IMG/VR virus record: IMGVR_UViG_3300017744_000031 | Span: 1 to 41,280 of that record | DNA length: 41,280 nucleotides | Strand: one strand, 5' to 3' | DNA from: a virus | Shown: piece by piece, positions 23,645-31,569 of the stretch | Layout of the letters: each line of letters starts with the position of its first letter | Numbering within the stretch: position 1 is the stretch's first letter | Program-made: the position numbers and the translations under genes | The notes under the pieces: generated by a model | What the model saw: the letters and a program-made list of their open reading frames with translations, nothing else | What the model was told of the DNA's origin: nothing | The model's database searches: none

Positions 23645-24460
23645 ATGTTTTATTGCATTACCACAGGCAGACTCAGGACTGAAAAATATATAGATGCTTT
23701 TGCCAGAGGGGCAAATGCAAAAATTTCCGATCATCAAACAGTTATTAATTCAAATGACTGTAACAAAGTTTGTTTTATGGGAGTACTGCGAGGTACAAAT
23801 CTTGTTTATAAATGGGCTCAGCAAAATAATAAAGATTTTTATTACATAGATAGACCTTACTGGGGAGAAAGCAGAGGAACTCCATACTGGATGAGATGTG
23901 TTAAAAACGAACACGTAAAAACTACACACGAGTACAGACCAGATGACCGGTATAAGAAATACTACAAAGGTGATGCACTCAAACCTTATCATAAAAACGG
24001 CAAATACATTTTAGTTGTTCCGCCTAGCCACAGTATGTCTTTACATTTTAATGCACTTGATTGGTTGGACAACACACTAAAAATACTCAAAGAAAACACA
24101 GACAGAGAAATAATTGTGCGAGAAAAGCCTTACAATCCTAAAAGTTTTTTTGATGCTGAAGGAAAAATGATGCCGGGACCAAGTGAAAACAAGCAACCAC
24201 AAAAACCATTTGAATGGGATCGGGTTCATGCAGTTGTTACTTTCAACAGCAGTATAACCATTAAGGCGTTGCACAATGGCGTGCCCTGTTTCAGTAATTT
24301 TGAAAATCCATGTGCACCAATTTGTGAAAAAGATTTTAGTAAAATTGAAAACCCAATGTATGGAGATAGAGAACCTATCTTTAACAGCCTAGCATATGGA
24401 CAATTCACTCAGGAAGAGTACCGAAACGGATATGCATTAAGTATACTAGATGGACGTTGA
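23645..24460 (+). CDS. Capsule-synthesis-like glycosyltransferase (paralogue B)
   Basis: This 271-residue protein resembles the product at 21057. Shared features are an N-terminal FYYIDRPYWGE stretch, the ILVVPPS segment, HAVVTFNSSITIKALHNGVP and the closing SLAYGQFTQEEYRNGYA. The closing motif and the NSS..IKAL..GVP segment are typical of the capsule polysaccharide synthesis (KpsS/C-like) fold, in which the latter contributes to nucleotide-sugar binding. It starts 18 bp after the GT61 stop and overlaps paralogue C by 11 bp. Donor and acceptor are not evident. Confidence 0.65.
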   Translation: MFYCITTGRLRTEKYIDAFARGANAKISDHQTVINSNDCNKVCFMGVLRGTNLVYKWAQQNNKDFYYIDRPYWGESRGTPYWMRCVKNEHVKTTHEYRPDDRYKKYYKGDALKPYHKNGKYILVVPPSHSMSLHFNALDWLDNTLKILKENTDREIIVREKPYNPKSFFDAEGKMMPGPSENKQPQKPFEWDRVHAVVTFNSSITIKALHNGVPCFSNFENPCAPICEKDFSKIENPMYGDREPIFNSLAYGQFTQEEYRNGYALSILDGR

Positions 24461-25433
24461 AATATTCAGAAGAACAGTAAAAGATCGTAGACGAGGTGCC
24501 AGTTGGGATCTGCTTCAACACATGGCCGAAGGGATACGTGCATGTGGTGACAACCCAATTATTGTAAATGAAACCATGACCGGACAATGGCAAAAAAACG
24601 AAATGGAGCCAACAGCAAAAATTGGTTGTATGTTTGGCTATGGTGGGTCAAATCAAATGCATCACACAAAAGGGCGTAGGCGAGATCTAGTCGAACGTGC
24701 AAAGAAAAAAGGAATATACATTATAACATTTGACGGCGGCATATTATCTAGTTTTGGAAACACAATTACAGATTCTAACCATCACTGGCGTGTATCACTT
24801 TATTCTCCAATGAATAACGGAAATTTTTTAAGTGACAACAGTCCTCCAGACAGATGGGAACACATGAAAAAAATATGGAATATAAAATATGAGCCATGGA
24901 GAAAATCTAATCAAGATGACCCAATTTTATTTGTATTGCAACCTAAAGACAACTGGAGTATGAACGAATTAGATCCTATAAAATGGTTCAACGATGTGTA
25001 TGAGAAAATTAGGCCAATAACTGATAGGAAGTTTGTTGTGCGGCCACATCCTAATCACATTGCACACATAGAAGAAAGATTAAATGAATTTCCGGAAGAT
25101 GTAGATGTTAAAATAGGAAAAAAGTTTTTTGCAGGAGATGAGAAAAAGTACTACAGATTCAATTTTCAAGATGCATTAAATAATTGTCATGCTGTTATTA
25201 CTCACAATTCTACTGCCAGTATCGACTCTTGCGTTCGTGGAATCCCTACCTTTGTTACCTCAGATCTTGCACTTTGTTGGCCAGTAGCAAATAAAGATTT
25301 AAACAATATAGAAACACCCGAACGTCCAGATAGGACACAATGGGTTCATGACATAGGTTACAAACAATGGACTGAAAAAGAAATACGTGATGGTGTAGTA
25401 TTCAAGCGTTTCAAAAACAAGTTGGGATTATAA
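24450..25433 (+). CDS. Capsule-synthesis-like glycosyltransferase (paralogue C)
   Basis: The 327-residue protein is the longest of the four related proteins. It has a polar N-terminus with basic residues (FRRTVKDRRRGASWDLL), a glycine-rich strand IGCMFGYGGSNQ, VVRPHPNHIAHIEERL, HAVITHNSTASIDSCVRGIP and the closing HDIGYKQWTEKEIRDGVVF. The RPHPN and THNSTASID segments are the strongest links to capsule polysaccharide synthesis glycosyltransferases. It overlaps paralogue B by 11 bp and ends in TAATG with the asparagine-synthase gene. It could add a sugar to a surface glycan; no transmembrane segments are present. Confidence 0.65.
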   Translation: MDVEIFRRTVKDRRRGASWDLLQHMAEGIRACGDNPIIVNETMTGQWQKNEMEPTAKIGCMFGYGGSNQMHHTKGRRRDLVERAKKKGIYIITFDGGILSSFGNTITDSNHHWRVSLYSPMNNGNFLSDNSPPDRWEHMKKIWNIKYEPWRKSNQDDPILFVLQPKDNWSMNELDPIKWFNDVYEKIRPITDRKFVVRPHPNHIAHIEERLNEFPEDVDVKIGKKFFAGDEKKYYRFNFQDALNNCHAVITHNSTASIDSCVRGIPTFVTSDLALCWPVANKDLNNIETPERPDRTQWVHDIGYKQWTEKEIRDGVVFKRFKNKLGL

Positions 25434-27193
25434 TGTGTGGCATTTACGGTATAACCGAACACGATCCAGAATTTGTGCAACAGTATATCAAGACATGTGA
25501 ACACAGAGGGCCCGACGGCAATAAGGTTTGGTGGGATCCAGATCATAAATTAACTCTGGGACACAATCTTTTGAGCATTATGGCAAATCCACAACTGTCT
25601 ATACAGCCATGGAAGACACCCAAAGGCAACACACTTGTTTACAACGGTGAGATATTCAACTACTACGAACTTAAACAAAAATACAACGGTAAAGGATTTG
25701 CAGGCATCACTGGCTGTGATACAGAATTGCTAGCCTGGGGACTAGACGAATTTGGACTAGACTTTATAGATGAGATAGACTCCATGCATGGCTTTGCCTA
25801 CTACCGCAAGGACGAACAACAACTTTGGCTATCTCGCGATCATGCTGGTATTAAACCATTATTCTATGCAGAGATTAATGAAGGATTGGTATTTGGTTCT
25901 GAACTTAAAGGCATGCTGGACAAAGTGCCGGGGAGTAGAAAAATGGATAACCTGGCAGTCAGTTTCATGGCAAGGACAGGCATCAATGCTTTGCGTAATA
26001 CTTTTTTCACAGGCATAAAAAAATTGTTAGCAGGTGAGACAATAGTGTATGACATGGCCAACAAGAAAATAATAAACACACATAGAGTGTATATTGCACC
26101 AACAAGCACCAAAAACTTTGACCAGAAAGAATTTAGAACAATGGCACACAAGACAGTAGAAATGTGTTCGATAGGGCGAAGAAAGATTGGCGTATTCTTG
26201 AGTGGTGGATTGGATTCTAGTCTAGTTGCATACGAACTAAAGCAGATAAAAGGTGAAGCAAATACATTCACAAATAGAATGAATCCAAATGTTCAAGCAG
26301 ACGAGGACTATAACAGCGACGCCAATTGTGCAAAAATATTAGCCGAACAAAATAATTTCAACCATGCAGAAGTTGTAATAACACCAGAGGAATTTATAGA
26401 CTGTTGGGATGACAGCATATACTACATGGAGCAACCTGTGTACAATCCAAGCATGTCTATGTACTGTTACACAAACAAGTTCCTATCAAATAATGGAATA
26501 ATTGTTACACTCGCTGGAGACATGGGCGATGAAATCCTAGCAGGATATCCAAAATACTGGAAAATGAAAAATCCCGAATGGTTGGAAAAACAGATAGGAA
26601 AAACAAAAATAGAAAGTTGGGACGACGTGCTTAAACTTTGGTTACGCAGGATCAAACGTCCATTGATGCTTACAGATAATCCTGTGAGCGATGACATCCT
26701 ATTGAAAGAATTTAAAAAATGTTACACAGGACAATTATGGAACCCAAACGATCCAATTGGCTCGTACATGGCTCTTGACTGTGTTGCTCAGGTACCAGAA
26801 GAAATGTTTAATAGAAATGACAAATACGGGATGGCTTATAGTATGGAAGGACGTTTTCCGTTAGCAACTAAAACTTTTATGAGATACTGTATGAGTATAC
26901 ACACAGATAAAAAAATGGGTGCAGATAAAAATGATACAAAAATTCTAATTAAACAGGCGTATGCAGGAATTTTGCCTAAAGAAATTTTAACCAAAGTTAA
27001 AACAGGATGGACAGTGCCGGTTGGACATTGGCTTACAAAAAGCACCAGTTCAAAACTAAACAATTTTTATAAAGAACGCACAGGCACAGCATCTAAACTT
27101 AATGTTTACAAAGCCAGTCAGAAAGCAGGCAAGGCACTGATACCTGCATGGATTGTTAGTGACTGGATTAAAAAATACAACATGACAAGGTAA
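25433..27193 (+). CDS. Asparagine-synthase-like amidotransferase (AsnB type)
   Basis: This 586-residue protein has both domains of glutamine-dependent asparagine synthetases. The N-terminal class II glutaminase has the catalytic Cys2 (MCGIYGI), HRGPDG (24-29), NGEIFN (71-76) and RDHAGIKPLFY (135-145). The C-terminal ATP-pyrophosphatase domain has the PP-loop SGGLDSS (257-263) and the GDMGDEILAGYPKY segment. Paralogues in O-antigen and capsule clusters amidate uronic-acid sugars instead of aspartate; the location between glycosyltransferases favours such a role here. All key residues are present, so the enzyme should be active. It starts one base into the previous stop codon. Confidence 0.9.
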   Translation: MCGIYGITEHDPEFVQQYIKTCEHRGPDGNKVWWDPDHKLTLGHNLLSIMANPQLSIQPWKTPKGNTLVYNGEIFNYYELKQKYNGKGFAGITGCDTELLAWGLDEFGLDFIDEIDSMHGFAYYRKDEQQLWLSRDHAGIKPLFYAEINEGLVFGSELKGMLDKVPGSRKMDNLAVSFMARTGINALRNTFFTGIKKLLAGETIVYDMANKKIINTHRVYIAPTSTKNFDQKEFRTMAHKTVEMCSIGRRKIGVFLSGGLDSSLVAYELKQIKGEANTFTNRMNPNVQADEDYNSDANCAKILAEQNNFNHAEVVITPEEFIDCWDDSIYYMEQPVYNPSMSMYCYTNKFLSNNGIIVTLAGDMGDEILAGYPKYWKMKNPEWLEKQIGKTKIESWDDVLKLWLRRIKRPLMLTDNPVSDDILLKEFKKCYTGQLWNPNDPIGSYMALDCVAQVPEEMFNRNDKYGMAYSMEGRFPLATKTFMRYCMSIHTDKKMGADKNDTKILIKQAYAGILPKEILTKVKTGWTVPVGHWLTKSTSSKLNNFYKERTGTASKLNVYKASQKAGKALIPAWIVSDWIKKYNMTR

Positions 27194-27201
27194 AGTAAAT
27201 A
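27194..27201 (+). promoter_or_regulatory. Late promoter-like box after the asparagine-synthase gene
   Basis: AGTAAATA follows the amidotransferase stop directly and lies 7 nt before the ATG at 27209, with the same geometry as the late boxes in the virion gene region. Confidence 0.35.
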
Positions 27202-27208
27202 TTTGACC

Positions 27209-28114
27209 ATGAAGATAAAAGTTATCACATCATATAAACCTGGCACTTGGGAACAGTACGGCAAAAAAGGGATAGAATCGATGGCAGAGCAATTCCCAAA
27301 AGAAGTCGATATAGTGGTATATGCAGAGGAACCAAAACCTGAATGCAAATATGACAGGATACAATGGATAGATCTTAATACTGCTGAACCTGAATTATTC
27401 AAATTCAAAAATAAACATAAAAACGATCCTGTTGCAAACGGCGAACTTAACGAGATAGAAGGGGGTGTGAGACGTCCAGCGGCACTCAAAACAAAAGGCG
27501 GCAAAGATGCAACTAAAGGATCATACCTTTGGGCGGCAGTACGATTTGCAAACAAAGTATTTTGTGTTGTTAATGGCGTTCGTAATTCAAAAGAATATGA
27601 CTACGTTGTTTGGATAGACGGAGACACATTTTCATTTAGACCAATACCGTTAAGTTTTTTTGAAGGGCTACTTCCAGAAGATACCATGTTGACATACCTC
27701 GGAAGGGAAAATCCCAACCTAAATGATGGAGGAAAATATCCTGAGTGTGGATTCGTAGGATACAACATGAAACATCCTGAAATACAAAACTTTATAAATG
27801 ATTGGGAACAACTTTATGTCACTGATAACGTATTCAAGTTACTTGAATGGCATGACAGTTTTGTGTTTTGGCACCTGTCAAAAATATACAGAAAAGAAAA
27901 AAGTGTAACAGTAAATGACATAGGATACTGGAAAGGGGTTAGGGGACATCACGTTTTTGTGAACAGTGAATTGGGCCTATACATGGATCACATGAAAGGC
28001 AAAAGAAAAAAAATAGGCACATCTGCTAAAAACGATCTTAAAGCCAATCCAAATGCTCCTGCAGATATTTTTGCAGTTGACTATTGGAAGAAAGTGCCAC
28101 CCTCGTTAAAATGA
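27209..28114 (+). CDS. GT-A-like glycosyltransferase
   Basis: The 301-residue protein begins MKIKVITSYKPGTWEQYGKK and carries a DxD-type motif in YVVWIDGDTFSF (DGD at 137-139), flanked by a hydrophobic strand, as in GT-A glycosyltransferases. A later segment, ECGFVGYNMKHPEIQNFIND, resembles the region after the DxD in nucleotide-diphospho-sugar transferases. A TTG at 27203 is in frame, but the ATG at 27209 is the better start. It overlaps paralogue D by an ATGA. The family cannot be named with certainty; GT2-, GT8- and GT34-like enzymes all share this core. Confidence 0.65.
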   Translation: MKIKVITSYKPGTWEQYGKKGIESMAEQFPKEVDIVVYAEEPKPECKYDRIQWIDLNTAEPELFKFKNKHKNDPVANGELNEIEGGVRRPAALKTKGGKDATKGSYLWAAVRFANKVFCVVNGVRNSKEYDYVVWIDGDTFSFRPIPLSFFEGLLPEDTMLTYLGRENPNLNDGGKYPECGFVGYNMKHPEIQNFINDWEQLYVTDNVFKLLEWHDSFVFWHLSKIYRKEKSVTVNDIGYWKGVRGHHVFVNSELGLYMDHMKGKRKKIGTSAKNDLKANPNAPADIFAVDYWKKVPPSLK

Positions 28115-28977
28115 AGGTAGAAGTTTGGACACAGCACGGACCGTTGAATTCAAAGGCAATATTTAAAGCATTCATCACAAGTCTACAAGATGCAGGTGAC
28201 GACGTCATACTTAATGCATCAAGTGATGCTGATGTGGCAGTGATATGGAGTGTGCTCTGGCAAGGCAGAATGCGAAACTACAAAAAGATTTGGGAAAGAT
28301 ACAGACAAGCAAATAAGCCAGTGATAGTACTAGAAGTGGGCGGACTGAGAAGAAACAAAAGTTTTAAGATTGCAATTAACGGAGTAAACAGGAAAGCGGA
28401 TTTTGCCAATCAAGATGTGGACAACGTAAGATGGCCGCTGTTCAATTATACTCTGCAACCATGGAAACAGACAGGCGACAACATAATCATATTAGGACAA
28501 CACGATGCCTCTGAACAATGGAACGGTATGCCTAGCATGAACGTTTGGTTTGAACAGCAAATAAATGAAATTAGAAAACACACAACAAGACCAATACAGG
28601 TTAGACCTCATCCTAGAAATCCTGTTGGTTTTGATCTGACAAAGTATAAAAATGTAAGTATGGCTCGTCCTATAATGGATAGGAATACAATAGACGATAC
28701 AAACTTTAAAGATACACTGAAAAACGCTTGGGCAGTAGTAAATCATAGTTCTAATCCTGCAATGGAGGCTGTGATAAACGGCATACCTGTGTTTGTATCC
28801 GAAGACAGCCTATGCTATGATGTTGGTAATCATTCTCTTACGCAGATCAATAATCCTAAAATGCCAGATAGACAAGAGTGGGCAAACAAGTTATCATACA
28901 CTGAATGGTTCCAAGATGAGATAGAAAAAGGATTACCATGGAGTAGAATTAGAAACAGATTAAAAAAATATCTATGA
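28111..28977 (+). CDS. Capsule-synthesis-like glycosyltransferase (paralogue D)
   Basis: This 288-residue protein is the fourth member of the related set. Shared blocks are VAVIWSVLWQGRM, IQVRPHPRNPVG, WAVVNHSSNPAMEAVINGIP and the ending KLSYTEWFQDEIEKG. RPHPR and NHSSNPAMEAV correspond to RPHPN and THNSTASID in paralogue C, so the two are the closest pair by eye. The ATG at 28111 gives an ATGA overlap with the GT-A gene; the upstream ATG at 28084 would create a longer overlap without support. It ends in an ATGA with the next gene. Confidence 0.65.
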   Translation: MKVEVWTQHGPLNSKAIFKAFITSLQDAGDDVILNASSDADVAVIWSVLWQGRMRNYKKIWERYRQANKPVIVLEVGGLRRNKSFKIAINGVNRKADFANQDVDNVRWPLFNYTLQPWKQTGDNIIILGQHDASEQWNGMPSMNVWFEQQINEIRKHTTRPIQVRPHPRNPVGFDLTKYKNVSMARPIMDRNTIDDTNFKDTLKNAWAVVNHSSNPAMEAVINGIPVFVSEDSLCYDVGNHSLTQINNPKMPDRQEWANKLSYTEWFQDEIEKGLPWSRIRNRLKKYL

Positions 28978-29702
28978 ATACAATAACAGAAATTGAATGG
29001 AAACCGTACGAAGGGGAAACTGTCAACACTAACCTAATAATACGTAAAGGTGAAAAGATACAGGAAACTGCTTTCTATGAGGATAGAGTAAAAGCGGTGC
29101 CAGAAGGTAATGCCTATTGCATAGGAAACGGACCATCTAGAAAAGACTTTGACCTAAACAAACTTAAAAGCACTGGACAAACTTACGGATGTAACGCCTT
29201 GTATCGTGACTTCATTCCAGATTTTATTTTCAGTGTTGACGGAAGAATGACACACAAAATGGTCTCCGACAAAGTTTATGACATGTGCATACACTACGCA
29301 CCGTCGCTAGAAGTAAACAGACATCCTAGGGGAGGCCCACCCTTGTTACATTTAATTCCAAACAATCCGCATTGGATATCAGGAAACGTCGCATTTTGGA
29401 CTGCTGGGGTGCATGGACACAAAAATATATATTTGCTTGGCTTTGATTTTAGAGATTATGGCAAAGGAAAATTAAACAACATTTATCAAGACACAACAAA
29501 TTATGGTCCACGAAATGCCGACACAATATACGATGGTTGGTTAAAACAGTTTAGAGACATGCTGAAGATGAGACCTTATGTAAACTATACAGTGGTGCAT
29601 GACAATCCACCAGAATACATGAATTATTTCCAAACAGGAACTGACCTTGGCAATAGTAAAGTTATAACTTATGCGGAGTTTGAAAAAATAATTAGCACCT
29701 AG
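28974..29702 (+). CDS. DUF115/CgtA-like glycosyltransferase-type protein
   Basis: The 242-residue protein contains AYCIGNGPSRKDFDL, a glycine-rich motif close to the N-terminus of DUF115/MAF-type and CgtA-like sialyltransferase-fold proteins, followed by GCNALYRDFIPDFIFSVDGRM and, later, IYLLGFDFRDYG. These motifs suggest a nucleotide-sugar binding fold. It overlaps paralogue D by 4 bp, and its TAG lies inside the end of the opposing SprT-like gene. The exact reaction is not evident; it is the last gene of the island on the plus strand. Confidence 0.55.
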   Translation: MNTITEIEWKPYEGETVNTNLIIRKGEKIQETAFYEDRVKAVPEGNAYCIGNGPSRKDFDLNKLKSTGQTYGCNALYRDFIPDFIFSVDGRMTHKMVSDKVYDMCIHYAPSLEVNRHPRGGPPLLHLIPNNPHWISGNVAFWTAGVHGHKNIYLLGFDFRDYGKGKLNNIYQDTTNYGPRNADTIYDGWLKQFRDMLKMRPYVNYTVVHDNPPEYMNYFQTGTDLGNSKVITYAEFEKIIST

Positions 29703-30171
29703 ATAGGTTCAAACCTGCAAGTTTGAATTTGCCTTTCCAGGCAAAAAAGTTAGCATTGTGATTTGAATATGGATCTCTCAACCAAGACATCTGATACAGA
29801 TGCACCATTTCGTGTGCAAGTGTTTCAATAAAATCCTTCCATGTAGGAAATTTACAATGTAACTCTATGTAATGATAGACATCAGTTTTATTGTATGGAA
29901 TAATCCTTTGGTCGAATGTGCCTTTTCTACACTTTCTGTTGTCCCAATCAGCAACACATCTTCCCCAATCCTTGTGTAGTTTTCGAATAAAAATCTCCAC
30001 TCTTGGTAATCTACTATTAAACAATGTCTTGTTAAGATACCTAAACCAATTGTAAGCCTGTTGCTCCGTAGGTCTAAAGCCAACTATATTTTTATGTCTA
30101 GTCAGAGTGTTCTCCAACTTAACCTTAAGTTGTTTTCTCACATTAACGCTTTTGTTTTTAAACTTTTTCAT
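29692..30171 (-). CDS. SprT-like zinc metalloprotease
   Basis: This 159-residue protein has the HExxH zinc-protease motif in ETLAHEMVHLYQ (H120, E121, H124), a typical SprT/Spartan N-terminal arrangement with YNWFRYLNKTLFNSRLPRVE, and an N-terminal basic region. SprT-family proteins cleave DNA-crosslinked proteins; phages of this group often carry them. It overlaps the preceding plus-strand gene by 11 bp at the 3' end. Its start is only 3 bp from the -35 box of the divergent promoter at 30174. It might act on DNA-protein crosslinks during replication (inference). The residues NHNANFFAWKGK near the C-terminus may carry the third zinc ligand. Confidence 0.8.
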   Translation of the reverse strand: MKKFKNKSVNVRKQLKVKLENTLTRHKNIVGFRPTEQQAYNWFRYLNKTLFNSRLPRVEIFIRKLHKDWGRCVADWDNRKCRKGTFDQRIIPYNKTDVYHYIELHCKFPTWKDFIETLAHEMVHLYQMSWLRDPYSNHNANFFAWKGKFKLAGLNLSRC

Positions 30172-30173
30172 GG

Positions 30174-30201
30174 TTGACTATATTACCAAATATGCTATAA
30201 T
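30174..30201 (+). promoter_or_regulatory. Sigma70-type promoter for the UvsW block
   Basis: TTGACT (30174-30179) and TATAAT (30196-30201) are separated by 16 bp. This is one mismatch from the -35 consensus and an exact -10. The likely start is near 30208, some 18 nt before the ATG at 30226. It drives the plus-strand run starting there, and is the only near-consensus host-type promoter seen in this window, suggesting early expression. Confidence 0.75.
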
Positions 30202-30225
30202 ATACTAATAATTATCTAAAAAACT

Positions 30226-31569
30226 ATGGAAAAAATGCACACAGATTTGCCCAAAACCATTAACGAAGCACTCAAAATACTAGCATATAACGACTTTTTT
30301 TGGGGTGATCCCAATGTGCCTAGGATAAATCCACATCCAAAGGACAGATCAACAGTAATATCCCTTGCGGAATCTCAATACGCATGGACTGAAAAACAGG
30401 CACGACTTGCATTGGTGGTATTGAAAAGATACCTTACAAAATTCCAAAAACACGGGCTCGATATCAGTGACCTGTTGAATAATCCAAAGTATGACGACGA
30501 CTTTAGGATAATAAATTTTGAAAAAGCGATCGATACCTGGACGAACGATTCGGGTGTAAAGCACATCATAATGAAGTTTCCATACAATAAAAAAATAATT
30601 CAACTAATACGTACTCTGAAAGATAAGAAACAAATGCCAAATGGATATGCAATGTATGACGGAGATAGCAAAAAATGGACATTGATACATTCTGATGTGA
30701 CTGCATATTATTGCACACTGATAGCCGCAAGATATGATTTTGAATTTTTAGACAAAAGTATTCTACAAGACTATGACAAGGTTTATAAAGAGATTAAACA
30801 TCACAAAAAACCTAGTGCAAGATTATTGTTAGGCAACATTGTAATTGATAATGCACCGGAAAGTCTTAAAGAGTATTGGGAGAGTAATATTAGAAAATTG
30901 CCTGTATTACAACAGGTTGATCATTTAAAAAACTTTGGAATCAGTGCTAAAAATTTATCAGTAAATGCAGACAACGATGTGGCCAAAAAAATAGCACACA
31001 ACAATTATCATAAACTATGGATTGACTCAAAGTCTTACAAAAAAGAAACTGTGCTACAAGCACTAATAGAGCTAGATGCCTTTCCATTATTGATGCCATG
31101 CCATAGCGAAATGCAAGAAGAAAAAGAAGTTGAGGAGTTTTGGGATTGGCTTAATGTTTTCAAAAGAAATGGAATAGACATACTCAACCAATGTTCGTGG
31201 GGATTTGATTTAAAAGAACCAATTTACCGAAAGGATGTAGACAGGCACAATGAAAGGACTTACCTGATTGACAGTCAAAAGTCAAGACAGTACTTTGAAA
31301 ACATGTTTGAACTACATCAAATGAGCAAACAATTTAAATTTATAGATAAAAATACCAAAATACTTTTTGTGAGAAACAGAATACCACGAGCATTAATCAA
31401 AAGTAATATCAAACCTAAAGCGGCATTGATAGCATTGGGCGGTGGTTATTATGCCACAGGTACAGACAACCTAAAAAGACTTCTTGAAAATCTTCCAAAA
31501 AAGTTGTATTATAGTGATCATCAGCCGAGCAGTTATGATTGGCATGATCAAGTGATAGTACAAATATAA
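30226..31569 (+). CDS. UvsW-linked protein with HARP-like segment, unknown
   Basis: I do not know a named function for this 447-residue protein. Residues about 112-170 (KHIIMKFPYNKKIIQLIRTL, then AMYDGDSKKWTLIHSD) resemble the HARP-like substrate-binding domain of SNF2-type annealing helicases, where FPYD..L...R..P....D...KxW occurs. The rest, including a C-terminal part with KILFVRNRIPRALIK and LIALGGGYYATG, is unmatched. No helicase motifs are present here; the helicase is the next gene, UvsW, which starts within its stop codon (TAATG). A plausible reading is that it works together with UvsW at forks or recombination intermediates. The second ATG at 30235 is an alternative start. Confidence 0.6.
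   Translation: MEKMHTDLPKTINEALKILAYNDFFWGDPNVPRINPHPKDRSTVISLAESQYAWTEKQARLALVVLKRYLTKFQKHGLDISDLLNNPKYDDDFRIINFEKAIDTWTNDSGVKHIIMKFPYNKKIIQLIRTLKDKKQMPNGYAMYDGDSKKWTLIHSDVTAYYCTLIAARYDFEFLDKSILQDYDKVYKEIKHHKKPSARLLLGNIVIDNAPESLKEYWESNIRKLPVLQQVDHLKNFGISAKNLSVNADNDVAKKIAHNNYHKLWIDSKSYKKETVLQALIELDAFPLLMPCHSEMQEEKEVEEFWDWLNVFKRNGIDILNQCSWGFDLKEPIYRKDVDRHNERTYLIDSQKSRQYFENMFELHQMSKQFKFIDKNTKILFVRNRIPRALIKSNIKPKAALIALGGGYYATGTDNLKRLLENLPKKLYYSDHQPSSYDWHDQVIVQI

Noticed and set aside
26836-27555. Minus-strand ORFs of 75 and 145 codons across the asparagine-synthase and GT-A genes
   Set aside because: Both lie antisense to genes with intact catalytic motifs and show no domain or initiation signal.
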